Shown here piece after piece: positions 35,701 to 48,560 of a stretch of 64,000 bases of DNA. The stretch covers positions 826,001 through 890,000 of the forward strand of contig JAILWY010000026.1 in assembly GCA_022113835.1 (NCBI GenBank). Direction: 5' to 3'. The DNA comes from Atopsyche davidsoni. Lineage: Eukaryota > Arthropoda > Insecta > Trichoptera > Hydrobiosidae. The translations under genes and the position numbers were made by a program. Numbering within the stretch: position 1 is the first letter of the stretch; each line of letters starts with the position of its first letter. The notes under the pieces are model-generated. The model searched no databases, was not told the DNA's origin, and saw only the letters and a program-made list of their open reading frames with translations.

Positions 35701-36720
35701 GCTGCCAAGATTTGGGAAAGTTCTAGAAACCTTATTGCAGTAATAAATACTTAATAACACCATTTATCAATATGTTATTTTTTTACTATTGCTCTGTCAA
35801 AACACAACGATGGTGGCACTACTCTGTGCATACTATTACTATACTACTACTATTCCGTGATAGTCCTAAAATCTGTTTTGAATGTATGTCATAAGGTTTA
35901 TTATTTTATACAAAGCACACTAATTGGTGTCCATTACTTGTCGAATGAAGAACATCGTACAATTTACTTACTTTTATTTACTATTATTCCCTTAATCCAT
36001 CCATCCCAAGAAACTCTAAATTAACCTGTGGCTTTTTACTATCTATTTGTAAGCACCTTCCATTCATCGGTGGTCTCGTCGTCTCTTGACGTGGTCCATA
36101 GATAATCACCAAAGCTTTTATTACAGCTCTTATGACATCACTTACCTCTGTCAGAGTCCTTTGTGTTTTTTTTTTTCATGCAAATGTATTTTTAAATCTC
36201 GAAGTGAATAATGTTATGCTATAAATCTTCTTATAAATAATTGGAAATTTGTCCTTACAGCATGCGATATAGTAATGTATTTATATTACGCCATAAGCTT
36301 AACAAAATTTCTGCTTGGCTTATTACTCATCTGTCGTATTGGCCTTACATTTCAATATTGGCATTGGCACTCAACACAAATTATACACAGCTAATTTACG
36401 ACCGCTCTCCTAAAAATCGGGTTCAGCACCCAAGTGCACGGTTCCTCCTTAATTTAAGTTGATCAAAAGCTATTTATTAAAATATTTTTAAAAATGGTCT
36501 TTGAAATTCTTTTTCGGGCACTATTTATTAAAAATAAATTTTATAGATTTTGATATTATTTATGAAACATTTATTTAAGACTTCATAGATAATATATGTT
36601 TTTTTTAATCTAATGTTTTTTTTTTTATTGTCTTAGTTTAAAACAAATACGGGTAATTTATGGAACAGTATAGTACAGTTGAAACTTAAATGTCACTAAG
36701 ACTTGTCGCTTATCAAAACT
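32765..36720. other. AT-rich non-coding tract
   Basis: No supported gene. A GC-richer patch at 32800-33060 and one at 34430-34560 are unique and unrecognised. A possible ratchet splice site is at 35482 (listed separately). The rest is AT-rich. Confidence 0.5.
35460..35492 (+). other. Possible recursive splice site
   Basis: TTATCATTATTTCATACTCAG|GTACGT joins a pyrimidine-leaning acceptor to a good donor with no exon between, junction 35482/35483. Purines interrupt the tract, so it is weaker than the site at 61944. Confidence 0.25.
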
Positions 36721-36990
36721 GCATCGTAAGTCAGACTTTAATCGATGTTTACGCAACCGGGCATGAGCGTGCAAATGAAGTTTCTAATTCAGCATCGGCT
36801 CTCCGGCGAGACGTACCGAGTGAGGTTATTACCGAGCTCAGCTAAAATCGCCTGTTATATAAAACTGAAACTGCCGAGACTCGTTCACTGCAGTCGGCAT
36901 ATCGCCGTGTCGCAAGCGCGGCGCAGCTGGCATGCGGTATATTCATCGCCTGTCTTCTTTCATACCGACTAGGCACCGAGAGATGGACGG
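36721..36990. other. GC-richer unique patch
   Basis: Moderately CpG-rich compared with the AT-rich flanks. The plus frame (about 36745-36972) starts at an ATG but resembles no family I know and lacks splice or promoter support. Confidence 0.35.
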
Positions 36991-38488
36991 CGGGCTTAGC
37001 GCTGGTGGGATTGTAAATGTCATGTAATCAGACATTTCCTCGGTCCGTATTTATGCTGTTGTCTTATCTGGAGTGACTCATGCGTGATAGTCTATTTTGT
37101 TTGTGTAATCCGGCCTTTACGTTAGGCGTTAGGCTGTCTCGTTACAGAATACGTTTTTTTTTTTTTTTATCTATGAATTATTTTATTTCAAATAGCAATA
37201 TTAGTAAAGGTTTTGTAAAAGGTTTTTTAAAGTAAAATTTTGCAATATTTTATTATACAGGATTTAAAAAAATCAAAACAGTTTACGAGATTCAAAACAA
37301 AGAATTTTTATGTTTTTTTTAACATTAAAAAATCTTAAATATAACACTGACGCACTTATTTTTTTATTTTTTATTTATGTATAGTAAATATTTTATTGAA
37401 ATTAAATTATAAACGAAGGTGGAATGTACATTACATATTTTATAGAATTATTCATATGTTTCGTGAAGGGAGATTATGCATAGCGCTTAATCAGTTATAC
37501 ATATTCATTAATGTAAAGTATTCGTATAATATTGTTAGAATTTTTTTGTTCACACTATGGATAAAATAAGGCCTTCGGTAACAATTTCTAATTCTTTAAA
37601 TTAATGCACAAAGGTCGATTTTATAATTTCTTTCATTAGAGAAAGTAAGAAATCTACGTTTAAATGTTTGATTGATACGTTCGATCTATCATTTATGATT
37701 CAATAACCAAACCAATTATTCTTTTTTTTGCTGAACTGTGCAGGGTTCCGAAAAATTATAAATTACGTTTGTTCTTTTTGGGTTTTTTTATAAATGTTTT
37801 TATTTATGATCAGATGAAAATTTTATGTTGGCGTTTGTGGGAAACGCCGCGACGTGAGTTCTTGTATCGTTAAATTTTACTTTTTTTGCACATAGCGCTT
37901 TAAAAATTATCTCCGTGTGGGCTCAACACTTCACCTTTAAAACTATTCGTAATTTACGATTGCCCTCGAAAGGAGATGCCTCGAGTGAAGGTGTCCGATG
38001 AGAAACAAACCAAAATTAACAATTTAACAACCATGCTTAATACTTCAGAGAATACATCATGCTACAATTATCAATAGTGAACGGACTAGATATTTAAATA
38101 TATTGTACTTTGCATGAAATGTGCCCACCGAAGCATACGCTTACACAACTCAGATTTTATCACTTCAAGTTATTCAGATATTCTAAATAGTTAGTTACCC
38201 AACCCGCGGCGGGTTCTCCGCAAATGTGAACTTCTGGAAGCTTCTGTTAACTCTGTTTGATTAACTCCAATGTCTGACGCATTCTCATTTGACTTTATAT
38301 TATCACCCTTGTCCTTATTGTATTCTGTTATATTATTTAACTAATTACCTGTGTATATATTATAACCGCTCGGGATAGTGATCGTACACCATTACTGAGG
38401 CAAGCGGACTGCGCCATATGTAATCTTGAGTATATATATATTAAATAAAATATCTTTGTGATTTTTACACATGTTTAATTTATTTGTG
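36991..38488. other. AT-rich non-coding tract
   Basis: No supported gene. It includes very AT-rich DNA at 37140-37740 and a small hairpin, GGCGTTT-GTGGG-AAACGCC, at 37830-37848. Confidence 0.5.
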
Positions 38489-38524
38489 ACTGGTTTCGCC
38501 AACTTTCCACCTTGGCATTATCAA
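38489..38524 (-). repeat. Degenerate CATCAG/stem/GAAAC repeat-end motif
   Basis: On the minus strand: TTGATAAT, then GCCAA pairing with TTGGC, then GAAACCAGT. This is the same layout as at 14644-14678, with two changes in the CTGATGA part. It probably marks the end of a retroelement of the same broad type. Confidence 0.45.
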
Positions 38525-38639
38525 ACGAATATTATAAGATATAAGATAAACTTGATCATACCAAAATATGTCATAATGCGATCAATATAATGTTTAAAAA
38601 TACTATCAAGTCATTATGTGCCGTGGATGTCGGATCGCA

Positions 38640-38960
38640 AAAAACTGATATCGAATTTTACAAAATCGATAACTGACGGTCGGATAATTATATTTCGGTA
38701 AATTGAATGTCAGATAACATAACGTTTGATTTTCTGATGGTGCATAGGATTAGATTTGATAATAAGAAGTTTTATGGTCGGATAGTAAATTACCAGGTCC
38801 CTGATAATCTGATGTTAGATATTCTGATGGTGCACAGTATTATATTTGTTATAGATGTCGTATAAACGGATAGTGGATTACCGGATGTCGGATAATCGGA
38901 TATTAGATATTCTGATGGTGTATGGAATTACATCGGATAATATGATGTCATGACCGGATC
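38640..38960. repeat. Degenerate tandem repeat, about 89 bp period
   Basis: CTGATGGTG recurs at about 38734, 38824 and 38912, spacing 90 and 88 bp, embedded in longer similar units rich in GTCGGATA, GATATTCTGATG and GGATTACC words. The units differ by substitutions and small gaps, so the array is old. The region stands out for its excess of GGAT/TCGGATA on one strand. Confidence 0.7.
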
Positions 38961-39370
38961 ATTGTATTCTGGACAATAAAATATTGGAAAATCGAATTAT
39001 CCGAATTCTTGGATCATCATACCGATGAATGAATAGTTTGCTTCCGAATACACACATGAATTATTAGAAATCTTAGAAGTGAACTGTTGTTATTTTACAA
39101 ACTTTTTCCTTATAAAATATTCTATAGCCAACGTTAATACGTCTGGCCTTTTTAATAAATGCAACTGCCGTATAAAGTATATTCAAATGAAAACTCAAAT
39201 CTAAAGCTGCTTATTTATGCGACATAATCGACAACCGAAAGGTTTCTAGCCAATAGCATCCTCTTATTTAGGGTTTGTTTATAGTTTTGCCAAGTAAAAA
39301 ACGCTATTGACTTAATCAAAAATTCAATTGACGATTATATTGCAGCTCGAGAGAAGATTGTTGATAGAGT
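38961..39370. other. AT-rich non-coding tract
   Basis: Holds the second copy of the unknown repeat (39190-39270). No supported gene. Confidence 0.5.
39190..39270 (+). repeat. Unknown dispersed repeat, copy 2
   Basis: Aligns with 30386-30460 over about 70 bp; the shared words are CGACAA.CGAA.GGT and AATAGC.TC.TCT. See copy 1. Confidence 0.55.
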
Positions 39371-39590
39371 GTAAGTAAAGTTGGTCACGGGCCAAGACGC
39401 TCCCCGCGGGGCTGGGCGGGGAGGGTTTGTAATTTTCCACCGCAGGCGCGGATTCCGGGAAGCAGCGGAAAGCGCTCGGGCCGGAATGCATTTCCTTATA
39501 GGGAAACCCACTCCGCGCAGGTCACGGCCGCGCCGGCTCGGCTCGCCTGTCGCCCGATTAGCAACGTCGCAATAAATATGCGAGGAGTCA
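39371..39590. other. CpG-rich patch
   Basis: A short, strongly GC-rich unique block containing one plus frame (39381-39575) of Arg/Gly-rich composition typical of random GC-rich DNA. Confidence 0.4.
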
Positions 39591-41060
39591 TATCGAGTGG
39601 ATAATATTTATAACGAAGCAATGAGATTTACAGAAAATAAATCACTTCTCAATATAATATTTGTCATTAGATAGCACAGTGATAAGCGTCATGTGTAGAA
39701 TACGTGTTCGCAAGCTTCGGTAAGCGTTTTCAATATAAATATGTTTGTGGTTGTTATGCCGCGTAAAGGTTTCGTCGGTTTTCCGAAGTTTTGGCTTCCG
39801 TATTGGAGCCATTTTTACAGAACGATGTTTTGATGTCATTACTGAAACCCGAATGTCGGGAAATCAACAATATATATTTTAATTTCTCACAATTTAACGC
39901 ATCTCTCGAAATCGGTAGAATGTCTTTTCATTTGACGATATTTTCATATCATTTTTCCAATGCCTATAAAGTATCTATTAATTTGTGCAATGGCCTTTTA
40001 ATGTGTAGATGACTTCTGTATAATGTCTTGTGCTATGTCTTGTTAATTCTTATACGAGTACGTCAGTAAAATATCAGAACCTTCATTCGCTTATTAGCAA
40101 AATGTTAGTTTTAATGACAGTTTCAATAGTTCAATCAAAACCTCGTACAATTGATCTGAATGAATATTTTGCTTAAATTTCAATCAGGGTGAACTCTGGT
40201 ATATGGTATGCGGTATGGAACCGCAGTCTCGTCAGTTCCCACACCTGAAGATGACTCGGCAACCCGAAACCGGTTGCGCATGAAACAATATAAGCTTACA
40301 TATCGCCCGCGCCTCGGGTGGTTCTTGTTCCCGTCTGCAGAGACGTGAGTCGCAAAATAGCCGTCGGTGGTGGCTCGCAGAGGCTGTCGGTGGCTCAGCC
40401 AGCGGGGTCGGGCCCTGCATCCGGTCGGCAGGCGCGATTCCTCCGGTGTAATTTGAATACCCCTGGCGCAGCTAGGTTAGAGGGTGCTTCATCGCTGTCT
40501 GATCTGCCGACTCCGTATCGTGCATCTTCCCGCCGCCTGCCTCTTTTTATCTGATTTTCTAGCATATATCTAGGAACATATATTTTCTTTCACTCTAGAA
40601 ATCTGAAGAAACTCTTGAAAGGGGAAAGCGTTCATAAGCCTAGCGATTTGGCTATTCATATTTTCTGTCAGAAAGCTTTCCTCGTTTTGTACATTTATTA
40701 TTGCAAGCAACAATTTAAAAGAGAATTTCTACTTCAAAATAAATGTTGTCATTTTTGTAACCTTTTTTGCACTCGAAGCGCTATTTTGTTAGACTGTTTA
40801 CTCAATAAATAAAATTATGAATGGGTCTGCTGCATATTATGTAACATTTATTGATATAAAAGTTCATATTTTTTCTAAACGCTTCTCGCTCATAACATCC
40901 TAATTGCTAATTTGCAATCATAAGAAAACCATAAATTTAAAGGCTGTTTGGAATCGTTATCAATTTATTATATTTTAACGTATTGTCTACGATAGACAAA
41001 ACAAATAGATATAAATCAGTCTGGCGATCCTTTAAAATGACTTATGGCTCAATTTAGTAA
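39591..41060. other. Mixed non-coding tract
   Basis: No supported gene. A GC-rich patch spans 40220-40550 and starts with a repeat-end motif (40245). The rest is AT-rich. Confidence 0.45.
40245..40276 (+). repeat. CTGAAGATG...GAAACCGGTTG repeat-end motif
   Basis: CTGAAGATGACTCGG, a short loop, then CCCGAAACCGGTTG. It matches the usual wording of this insect repeat-end motif better than the other copies, although its stem is short. The words TGGTATATGGTAT just upstream (about 40197) recur at about 26068, again suggesting a repeat. Confidence 0.5.
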
Positions 41061-42330
41061 TTACCGTCACACGAGCGCAAGGCATTGCACTCGAAGGAGT
41101 GCCAGGCGCATGTTTGTTTTATAATTCCCCTGAAATAGGGAGCGCCCTTTCCCGAAAACCGTTTGCATTGAAAGGTTCTCTCGAACCCGCTCTTACTAAA
41201 TTAAACACGAGGTGTGGCTCGGGCGCAGTTATTAGTACAATGCCTCGCGAAGCGTCTCCATCGCACTTCACCCTGTCTGGCGCATTTTCCAATAGGCGTG
41301 GAGGGGAGGGGGGGACTTCCGCTCCCCCGGATCCTCCCTTGCCAAAGTTCACTCTCGGCGATGCGATTTGCACGCACTACTCGGCGAGTCGCCGTCGCCA
41401 GCCGACTCGGGCGGGACGTCGATCTCTCGGCCGCATCTCTCGGGTCCTACCAGCGCGGCGCTTTCTAAGACCGCGTCCATAATTGGAAGTTTCTCATCGA
41501 TCATCGCCCGAGAGCCGCGCGAAGTGTGTCGAGAAAATGGCGAAACAAAAATACGGATACCGCCGGATAAATTGATAACGGCGGACACAATAGGAGATAG
41601 AAATCGGCGTATATCGAGTCGAGTCACGGTTTTTGCGGCGACTCGGAGTGCCCATTATCCGGCATCGCCGTAGAAAGCCGGCGCGGGGCGCATGTGCGGT
41701 GCGCGTCGGGATCTCGCGCTCTCCCGAAGCTCTGACCTCGCCGAGCTCCGTGCAGAGGAGGTCTCCCCCGCCGACCGCATCGCGAAATGCAAGCGTCCGT
41801 ATTTATCTCTGAACCTCGTCCCTCTGCTCGGAATTTTGCGGCTCCTGAAGAGGTCTCCTTGTTTTGGCTCGCTCCTCCCTTCCCGGAAAAAGCCTGATGT
41901 AATCGAAATTTAAGGACAAAGCCGCCAAGTCATTTGGATCACCGGGTTGTCGCGTATTCCACTCGTTGTCCCTCTGCGCCGGGCCTTCGCGGATTATTGA
42001 GTCGCAGAGTGGCGGCGGGCCGAACGGGTCATTGTTCCTCCACTTAGTTGCGCTCGGCGTGAATCACCGATAAGGAGCTGCAGACATGGACATCGCAAAT
42101 CGTTTGTAACTTGCCGTCACGATTGTGCTAACTCCTCGGCCACGACTGCCGGATAATATTCAATCGACTTCATTGTTTTTTATTGACGCGATCTTTGTTT
42201 ATCGCGCTGCCGAGATACGACTGGTTTTTAGCACCGAGTGCTCGATGATCGATGATTCCGTATTCCGACAATTTAATTCAATTCGCAATTAAAGCTTCAC
42301 CTTATTGAAATGCAGCCATTAATCATGCAC
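41061..42330. other. Large CpG-rich unique island
   Basis: GC/CpG-rich, with several overlapping frames on both strands (up to about 127 codons) and few simple repeats. It looks like unique, possibly conserved, regulatory DNA and not a coding exon: the competing frames have similar composition and none shows a domain or consensus splice borders. Confidence 0.45.
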
Positions 42331-42849
42331 CGCATCCTCAATCCTCAAGTAGATATTTAAAATGTCATTGTTATTATGAGCAACATACATACATTTTAAT
42401 TATTATTGCTCCAACTTTTTGTGAAACAAATTAACTGGATATTTTTTTTTATCTTGTAAGATTCAAGACATTTTTCATTAAAAACACGGGATGACTGCGA
42501 TAGATTATAATTTTAGTGATCGAGTTCGATTGTTCATTGCATCCCAAAACTGCAAAATTTCTGCATTTCCTACATTTTTTTAAAGCGTGTTTTTTGATAA
42601 CCTGAAAAAATCTGCACACAATGTTACCAAAAGCCTCTCTATCTGATAAAAACAAAGTAATGAAAATCTCCTTAAAAATAAAACGTGACTTAAAAATAGC
42701 GGAAATTAGTATATGGATGGATAAATTTTCATTTTTTTGAGCTACGCGATATTGTGTACGCGATAATGGGTTCATGACAATAGCTTCCTCTCGTTGCGCA
42801 GAATAAAAACAACTTTCGATGATCGATCACTCCGAACGAACCGTTGGAT
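42331..42849. other. AT-rich tract before the hAT element
   Basis: No supported gene. It contains a minus-strand chance frame (42449-42775) and ends with the left target-site duplication CGTTGGAT at 42842-42849. Confidence 0.5.
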
Positions 42850-43254
42850 CATAGCTTCCCAAAGTTGTCTGTATCGAACCTCGGGGTCCGATTCTGACCT
42901 GCGAGGGGTCCATGTCAGCGAGAAAAAAATTGAGAGTGCATAACATGTAAATGAGGATCTACGAGAGTTGATACTTGGTTATAATATACACATACGTAAC
43001 CTATCATAAAAATATGTAAGTAGGTATCTATTCGATTTGTGGTCGCAGTGGATTGAAGTAATACCATATTTTATTTAACTTTGAAATTTTCTGTAAAGTA
43101 AATCCTTTAAAAGTGAGAAGCGCTGTGTCAGCTGCAAAAAAAACTTTCAAAGGTGTATTTGTAATAAAATCAATATTAGGAAGGCAGGGGTTCATCGAAA
43201 AACAGGAAAAAAATCGTCACGCGGCCTACGGGATAAAATGTTTGGGGACCTCTG
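42850..43254. mobile_element. Non-autonomous hAT element 1 (405 bp)
   Basis: Left end CATAGCTTCCCAAAG and right end (complement) CAGAGGTCCCCAAAC are imperfect terminal inverted repeats of the hAT type (CAGNGGTYCCCAAAC). Flanks CGTTGGAT (42842-42849) and CGCTGGGT (43255-43262) match at 6 of 8, the two differences being transitions, as an aged 8-bp duplication would look. Interior parts align with element 2: 42875-42967 with 61337-61432, and about 43175-43254 with 61550-61629. It has no transposase, so it would have needed one supplied in trans. The target layout nnnTRnnn fits the Buster group of hATs (nnnTAnnn). Confidence 0.78.
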
Positions 43255-43262
43255 CGCTGGGT

Positions 43263-46200
43263 AATCCCATTGTCGGTGTCTCGCAGTTCAGCTGCAGCTG
43301 TCACCTGTCGCGGCTGCAGCGCGTGACGTCACGCGGCTGGGCGGGGCCGCCCAAATCACCATCAACCGGCGGCTCTACCCGCTCGGACCCCACCCCATCC
43401 ACTGTCGCCACTCCGCCCGTGCCAGGGCAACACCGTTACAACTTGCAATGCGGATGACATTGTATAGTTTTAACATATTTTTTTAAATTATTTTAAGTTA
43501 ATATTGTTTTCGCATTTTTCGCCACCAAGTACCCTTAAATGATTTTCATTAATGACTTGGGATTGTTGAAAGAATTTTTTTGTGCTGATTATAAAAATAT
43601 CTTGAGTTTTTGGCGATATTTTTTTGTAATACTCAATAACAATTTATTTGTAGCGAGAAAATATTTTCATAAAATAATACAGAAATAGTTACACATATGG
43701 TATAAACAATTTGATTGCGTGTGAGATTTGAACCCGTACCTTTTGTCTATTGTATCTAGTGTGAGGTCCTAGATTCGAACCTGTGTAAAGAATAAAGCTT
43801 TTGTATAGTATGAAAAGAAATAGAACACAGCAAGATATATATTTTTTTCTTTGGCAGGTTTTCAGGAGATGCTAGAAAGCCAGGTATTACTGTTACTATC
43901 TTTGATCGCCCCGAACCGTCTGTTTACTTGTATCTTATGCTTGCCGCCTCTTACACTCACAGAGTAGTGTGGTTTGGAACCCTTGCTGAGATTATATTTT
44001 ACTCTGAGTGGAGATTTCCAAATCAGTTGCATTGTACGTTGTGATTCAGTGTCCACTAGTTACGTATGTTGCCGGCCTCACTCGGCCGAGTACCCTGCAC
44101 AATGCTAGCGTAATGAAAAGTCAATGATTCTTGATCAGGGTCAAGCAGCATGAAAGGTAACCGCAGAAGTTTAAAGCCATTGACTAAATTTAAAATATTG
44201 AAATTTAAGATGAGTTATTAAAGCATTAGATCCGAGGTCGGCTCCTGCAATAATTCGCTTAATTAGCTAACGAAGGCGATGGTTCTCGGCGGAGGTGTTT
44301 CTTCCACGAAGAAAAGGAATAATTGTAATGCTTTGTGGAGTCCCTCTACGGACGGCGCTTTCGAGGTCAATGGAGGCAGTCGGTAGGTGTCGAATCAAGG
44401 AAAACTTGGGATCGGCGTCAATATTTATAGCCTCTGGGTGCGAGGAATAGACTCTAAGATTTGTTTTCAAGAATAAAATACTCGACTCCGTTTCATCTAG
44501 TTCATTAATGCAGCTAATGCTCGCAGAATGAATAATGAATTATTCAGTTTATGCGTCTATCGGAGCTTTATCTGAGTGACAGTCGTTACTTTTACGATGA
44601 TGTCCAGTACTGTTTAGTTCAATCTCTTATATGGCCTAACACTGTGAATTGATGAAGTTTTATTATTGCGCGAGCTCGGACTGACGACGAACATAAAAGG
44701 CGCATAAACTGTACTGTGATTGCGCACGGACCTCCCCAGCGATGGGCGTGTAATGCTGGCCGGCGCGGGCCTGACTGAGAGGGTTCGGGTTTTATGGTTC
44801 CTATAGAAATTCACGCATGCAAATGCCACTGCTTATCTCTTACGAAGCCTTTCATTTTATCACCGAGGTTCTAGGAATAATTTGATTGCATTGCTTCTCT
44901 TTACAACTTAAGAGTTTCTGATAATAAAAGCTTATATAACTTTGATTAAAATTGAAACGCCAACTTTAAAACCTACTATAAAGTATCAAGTTTTTGAAAA
45001 ACCGTATAGGCTTTTATTTAGCGTAAAAATACGCTGTTATTACGAAAGCCTTATATACCTTGATATTGCGTGCGTTATTTTTAGACTTTTATTTCCTTTT
45101 AAACTAGGAAGTCGCTTCGAGGCGGCCCGATGGTAAATCAATATCGGTCAGTGTACAGCAAATATGTTATTAGAGAAGCGTACGTGCTTCGTCAAATATT
45201 TATTACGAAGCGAATTCGTATACACGCCATTACGATAATGGGGGTCTATTTTGTTGGCTATTCACGGAGGGACTGCGGTGGGAAACGTTAGAAACGAATC
45301 CGCTTCGAATGGACGTGTTCCCGAGATTTCTCGACCGGCCCGGCCTCTCGACTGCATACAAGGAATCGCTGCCGCGACGAATCGACTATATTTTCATGAG
45401 CTTTCTACTCGGATTGCCTTTTGTAGTTATAGCACGTAACGCTATTCACACCCAAGTTGATAGATTAAGCAAAAATGCTGTGTAAAAATAAAGTTTTGAA
45501 AAAATATATACCTTATGCCATTATTTGAAAACTGCTTTCACAAAGATTTTTAAAAAAAAATCTTTAAGATAATTTATTTATCAATATGTTATGCCCACGT
45601 GTATTGTTGCAACAAAAATATAAACAAAACCCATTTAAAACAAAAGGGTATAAAAAAGTTCAAGGAACAACTGATTATTTTCCAGTACGACAGTGAGAGC
45701 TTTGTCGGACTTTGGTGTATACTGTAGGCAAAAGAGCTATCATTGTTTTAGTTTTCAAAAAAACTCAGTGGTCTTTTTATTTAGTCTTTAAAATAATACT
45801 ACAAAGAAACCCCTACACAATTAAAAAAAAACCATTACTATCAACAGACACCAAACTTATCGCTCAAACTTAAATCATTTATCACTCATCTTCAGTTATA
45901 AATTTAATGGCGATAATAATAAGTTTTGCAGATGCAATCATCTTTAAATCAGATTCTATAACTTTATGTATGTTACTATAACTATAGGCAGTTGTTACAT
46001 GTAAGTCCGAAATTAAATTCATCTTAACGCATACATAAGTTTCAACTAAAACTGAATACTTGCTCACAGCATTAAAATGTTAATAATATACAATATTGTG
46101 ACGGTATTTTTCTGTATGCGCAAATCGCGTTCGGTTTTCTTTATTAAATACTTCACGATTTATCTACCGACATTTTCTTTATAAACTTATAATAAATAAT

Positions 46201-46714
46201 TCGTATTGAGCTATAGTGTATAGGAAATTACAAGTCATTTGGTTTAATGTTATTTTCGAGAATGATTTTCCTCCTCTTTCTTTTGTATTGTTCTCTTTAT
46301 TCCCCGCACATTGTACGGTTGCAATTTGTTTGATGTGGCTATGTGTATGTACTATATATTGAGGAAAACCATAACTTGATAATATACAATCTCCACCAAA
46401 TAATATCAATTATGTTAGTCTTTTGTTTTCTTTGAACATTAAAAATAACAAAATAAATTACCCGGACCCAAGTCTCTGCACCTTCCAAGTATTATTTTTT
46501 TTCCGTCGAGTTTTGCGGAATGGTCAGGTGAGATTATCGAATAATGGCTACACCAGATGAACCCCAAAACACATAAAAACCGGGCAGCAGGATGTATGGC
46601 AAATAAATAATAATCATGCCATAAACCGTGCAAGCGTTTGTGGTAACTCACGACAGTTTCTAAATTATCGAATGCAATAGGAAATATTCTGTATCATCCG
46701 ACGCCTTTTCAAAC
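43263..46714. other. Non-coding tract
   Basis: No supported gene. A GC-rich patch follows the hAT element (43260-43440). A strong acceptor-like site, (T)nCTTTGGCAG|GTTTTC, is at 43857/43858 but without a clear partner donor. GC patches at 44260-44400, 44690-44800 and 45240-45400 are unique. The rest is AT-rich. Confidence 0.45.
43723..43780. repeat. Two opposed B-box-like motifs
   Basis: GGTACGGGTTCAAATCTC on the minus strand (43723-43740) and GGTCCTAGATTCGAACC on the plus strand (43764-43780) both resemble T-arm/B-boxes, pointing opposite ways. They could be the junction of two SINE fragments. Confidence 0.35.
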
Positions 46715-46785
46715 AGCCTTGCGGTTTAGTTGCTAGCGCGCTCTGCTTATTGACCACAGGGTCATGGGTTCATATTCGGGTGAAG
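46715..46785 (+). mobile_element. tRNA-derived SINE head
   Basis: GCGGTTTAGTTGCTAGCGCG (46721-46740) as D-arm/A-box and CATGGGTTCATATTCG (46763-46778) as B-box, at tRNA-like distance. No acceptor-stem closure. A T-run follows at about 46793-46802. Confidence 0.6.
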
Positions 46786-48560
46786 TAACAAGTTTTTTTT
46801 TTTATATAACGTAAACTGTCTCCAAGTTAAAAAAAGTAAAAGCCTTCAAGAAAAAGTCTCTGAGATTTGTCAAGCCGTAAAAATACTTATGCTACTTCCT
46901 TAGCGGTCCCTTAATATTGCAGAGCAGTGTAGAATATAGACGCCTCTTAGGTCGGATGTTTACAATTTGTGAAATAAAGGTAAATAAAATAATAAACTAA
47001 ATTCTGCTCTGCTGTGCGGTCAGACGTCAAAACTTTCCAGTTTGTTTGATTTAACTTCGCGCCGTGTTTTTAACCCGGTTTCGGATTTCGTAATAATGGT
47101 GCGTTACTCACTCCGCAGCTCGATTGTTGCCGAGGAGTGATTGCAAGAGTCGTTAGCGCTCCGCGTCGTACTGACCCTTCGGACGCCCAACTGTAGACCA
47201 GAAGCCGGCAATCCGCCAGGTTAGGTCGGCTTAATTGACCGTTCAGGGTATCGCCTGACCGTGCGTCACTCCGGAGCGGGTGTGGCCAACCTTTCCTAAT
47301 TATCATTCTGCCTCCGAGTCGAGGGCCTGATCTAAAACTTATCCGAACTACTTGCTATTTTATATGCCGTTAACTTATTTATAAAATAGCTAAACTTAGA
47401 TAGCTTTTATAAAATAATATACAACATAATAATTAAAGATTGTCCTTGTACATGAACCACGAAATCATCAACATTGGTTATACATACTACTTGAGGATAA
47501 TTGCATAAAATTATGGAGGCCTTCGTCTCTTATTCTTGATCGATTTTTTAACTTGTTGTATTTCATCCCCGAAACAAACTGACCGCACATATCTGTACTG
47601 CCGAAAAGACAATCATTTTTTTTTATAGAAAGACGCGTATTTTTTTCAACTTCAATGAAATTTATAAATAAATAGACGGGACCCGGGTCTGACTCGAGGG
47701 CCGGAGGTTGCCCGTGTGCGTTCCAGAGCGTTGAACTATCTAACTTTTATGACTAATTTGTGTAGTAGAATAAACGCATTTTATATCACGTAGTTTTTGC
47801 AATTTAAAAAAAATGTTGGCTTCTTGTTGTTCTCGTGCCGGTGTTCATTTTACGCTTTATATTGGAATGAAGTTCTCACATCCTTCTGACTAATCGATGC
47901 TCGATGTTTGTTGCTTCAAATATTTAAAGTTTATTCGTCGAACAGTATTCACTGTAAACGAAAATAGATTTAACATTTTTATTACTAAATATAAATAATT
48001 TTACTATCGTGACGTCTCAATTATTTTATGATACTGGTAATATATTTTTTTTTAACATAAATAATATCCGACACGCGACGCTCTTCTCTCGGCTGGGGCG
48101 CCGCAGTCTGCCGTAGAATGTCAGCGAGACCAAAAGATAAACTTTGATTTTTATTACCAAATTACAATACAAACGAACTTGAGTCATTATAAATAAGAAG
48201 GACTATGGCCGTGTTCCGGTATTTCTAGTTTTTTGTGTTAGCGGTGCCGTTGTGTGCCCGCGCCTCCCGTGCTGCGTGCGGAGAATCAGTTTTTTCATAC
48301 TTATCATTGACGTACAAATTGCTACGTACAGCGGAATTGTTTTATTACAAGTCACGTGTAATTGCTCCACAATTCCGTTTCATTGACACGGAATAGAAAA
48401 AAAACCTAATATTCAATACAACAGGGACAAACAGACTTCTCGCTACTGTGCAAAAAATCACAACCTTGTAGCGATTTTTAGATAGCGTCGTATAAAATGA
48501 CCATAAATACTTTAAGATCGGCTGTCGATTGATTTTCGCTTTCAATAATTGTTATCTATG
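46786..48560. other. Non-coding tract
   Basis: No supported gene. 47050-47320 is a CpG-rich patch. A possible minus-strand tRNA-like fragment (A-box-like word at 47723-47745) is too weak to call. The rest is AT-rich. Confidence 0.45.

Noticed and set aside
47680..47750. Minus-strand tRNA-like SINE
   Set aside because: Only an A-box-like word; the B-box position does not fit.
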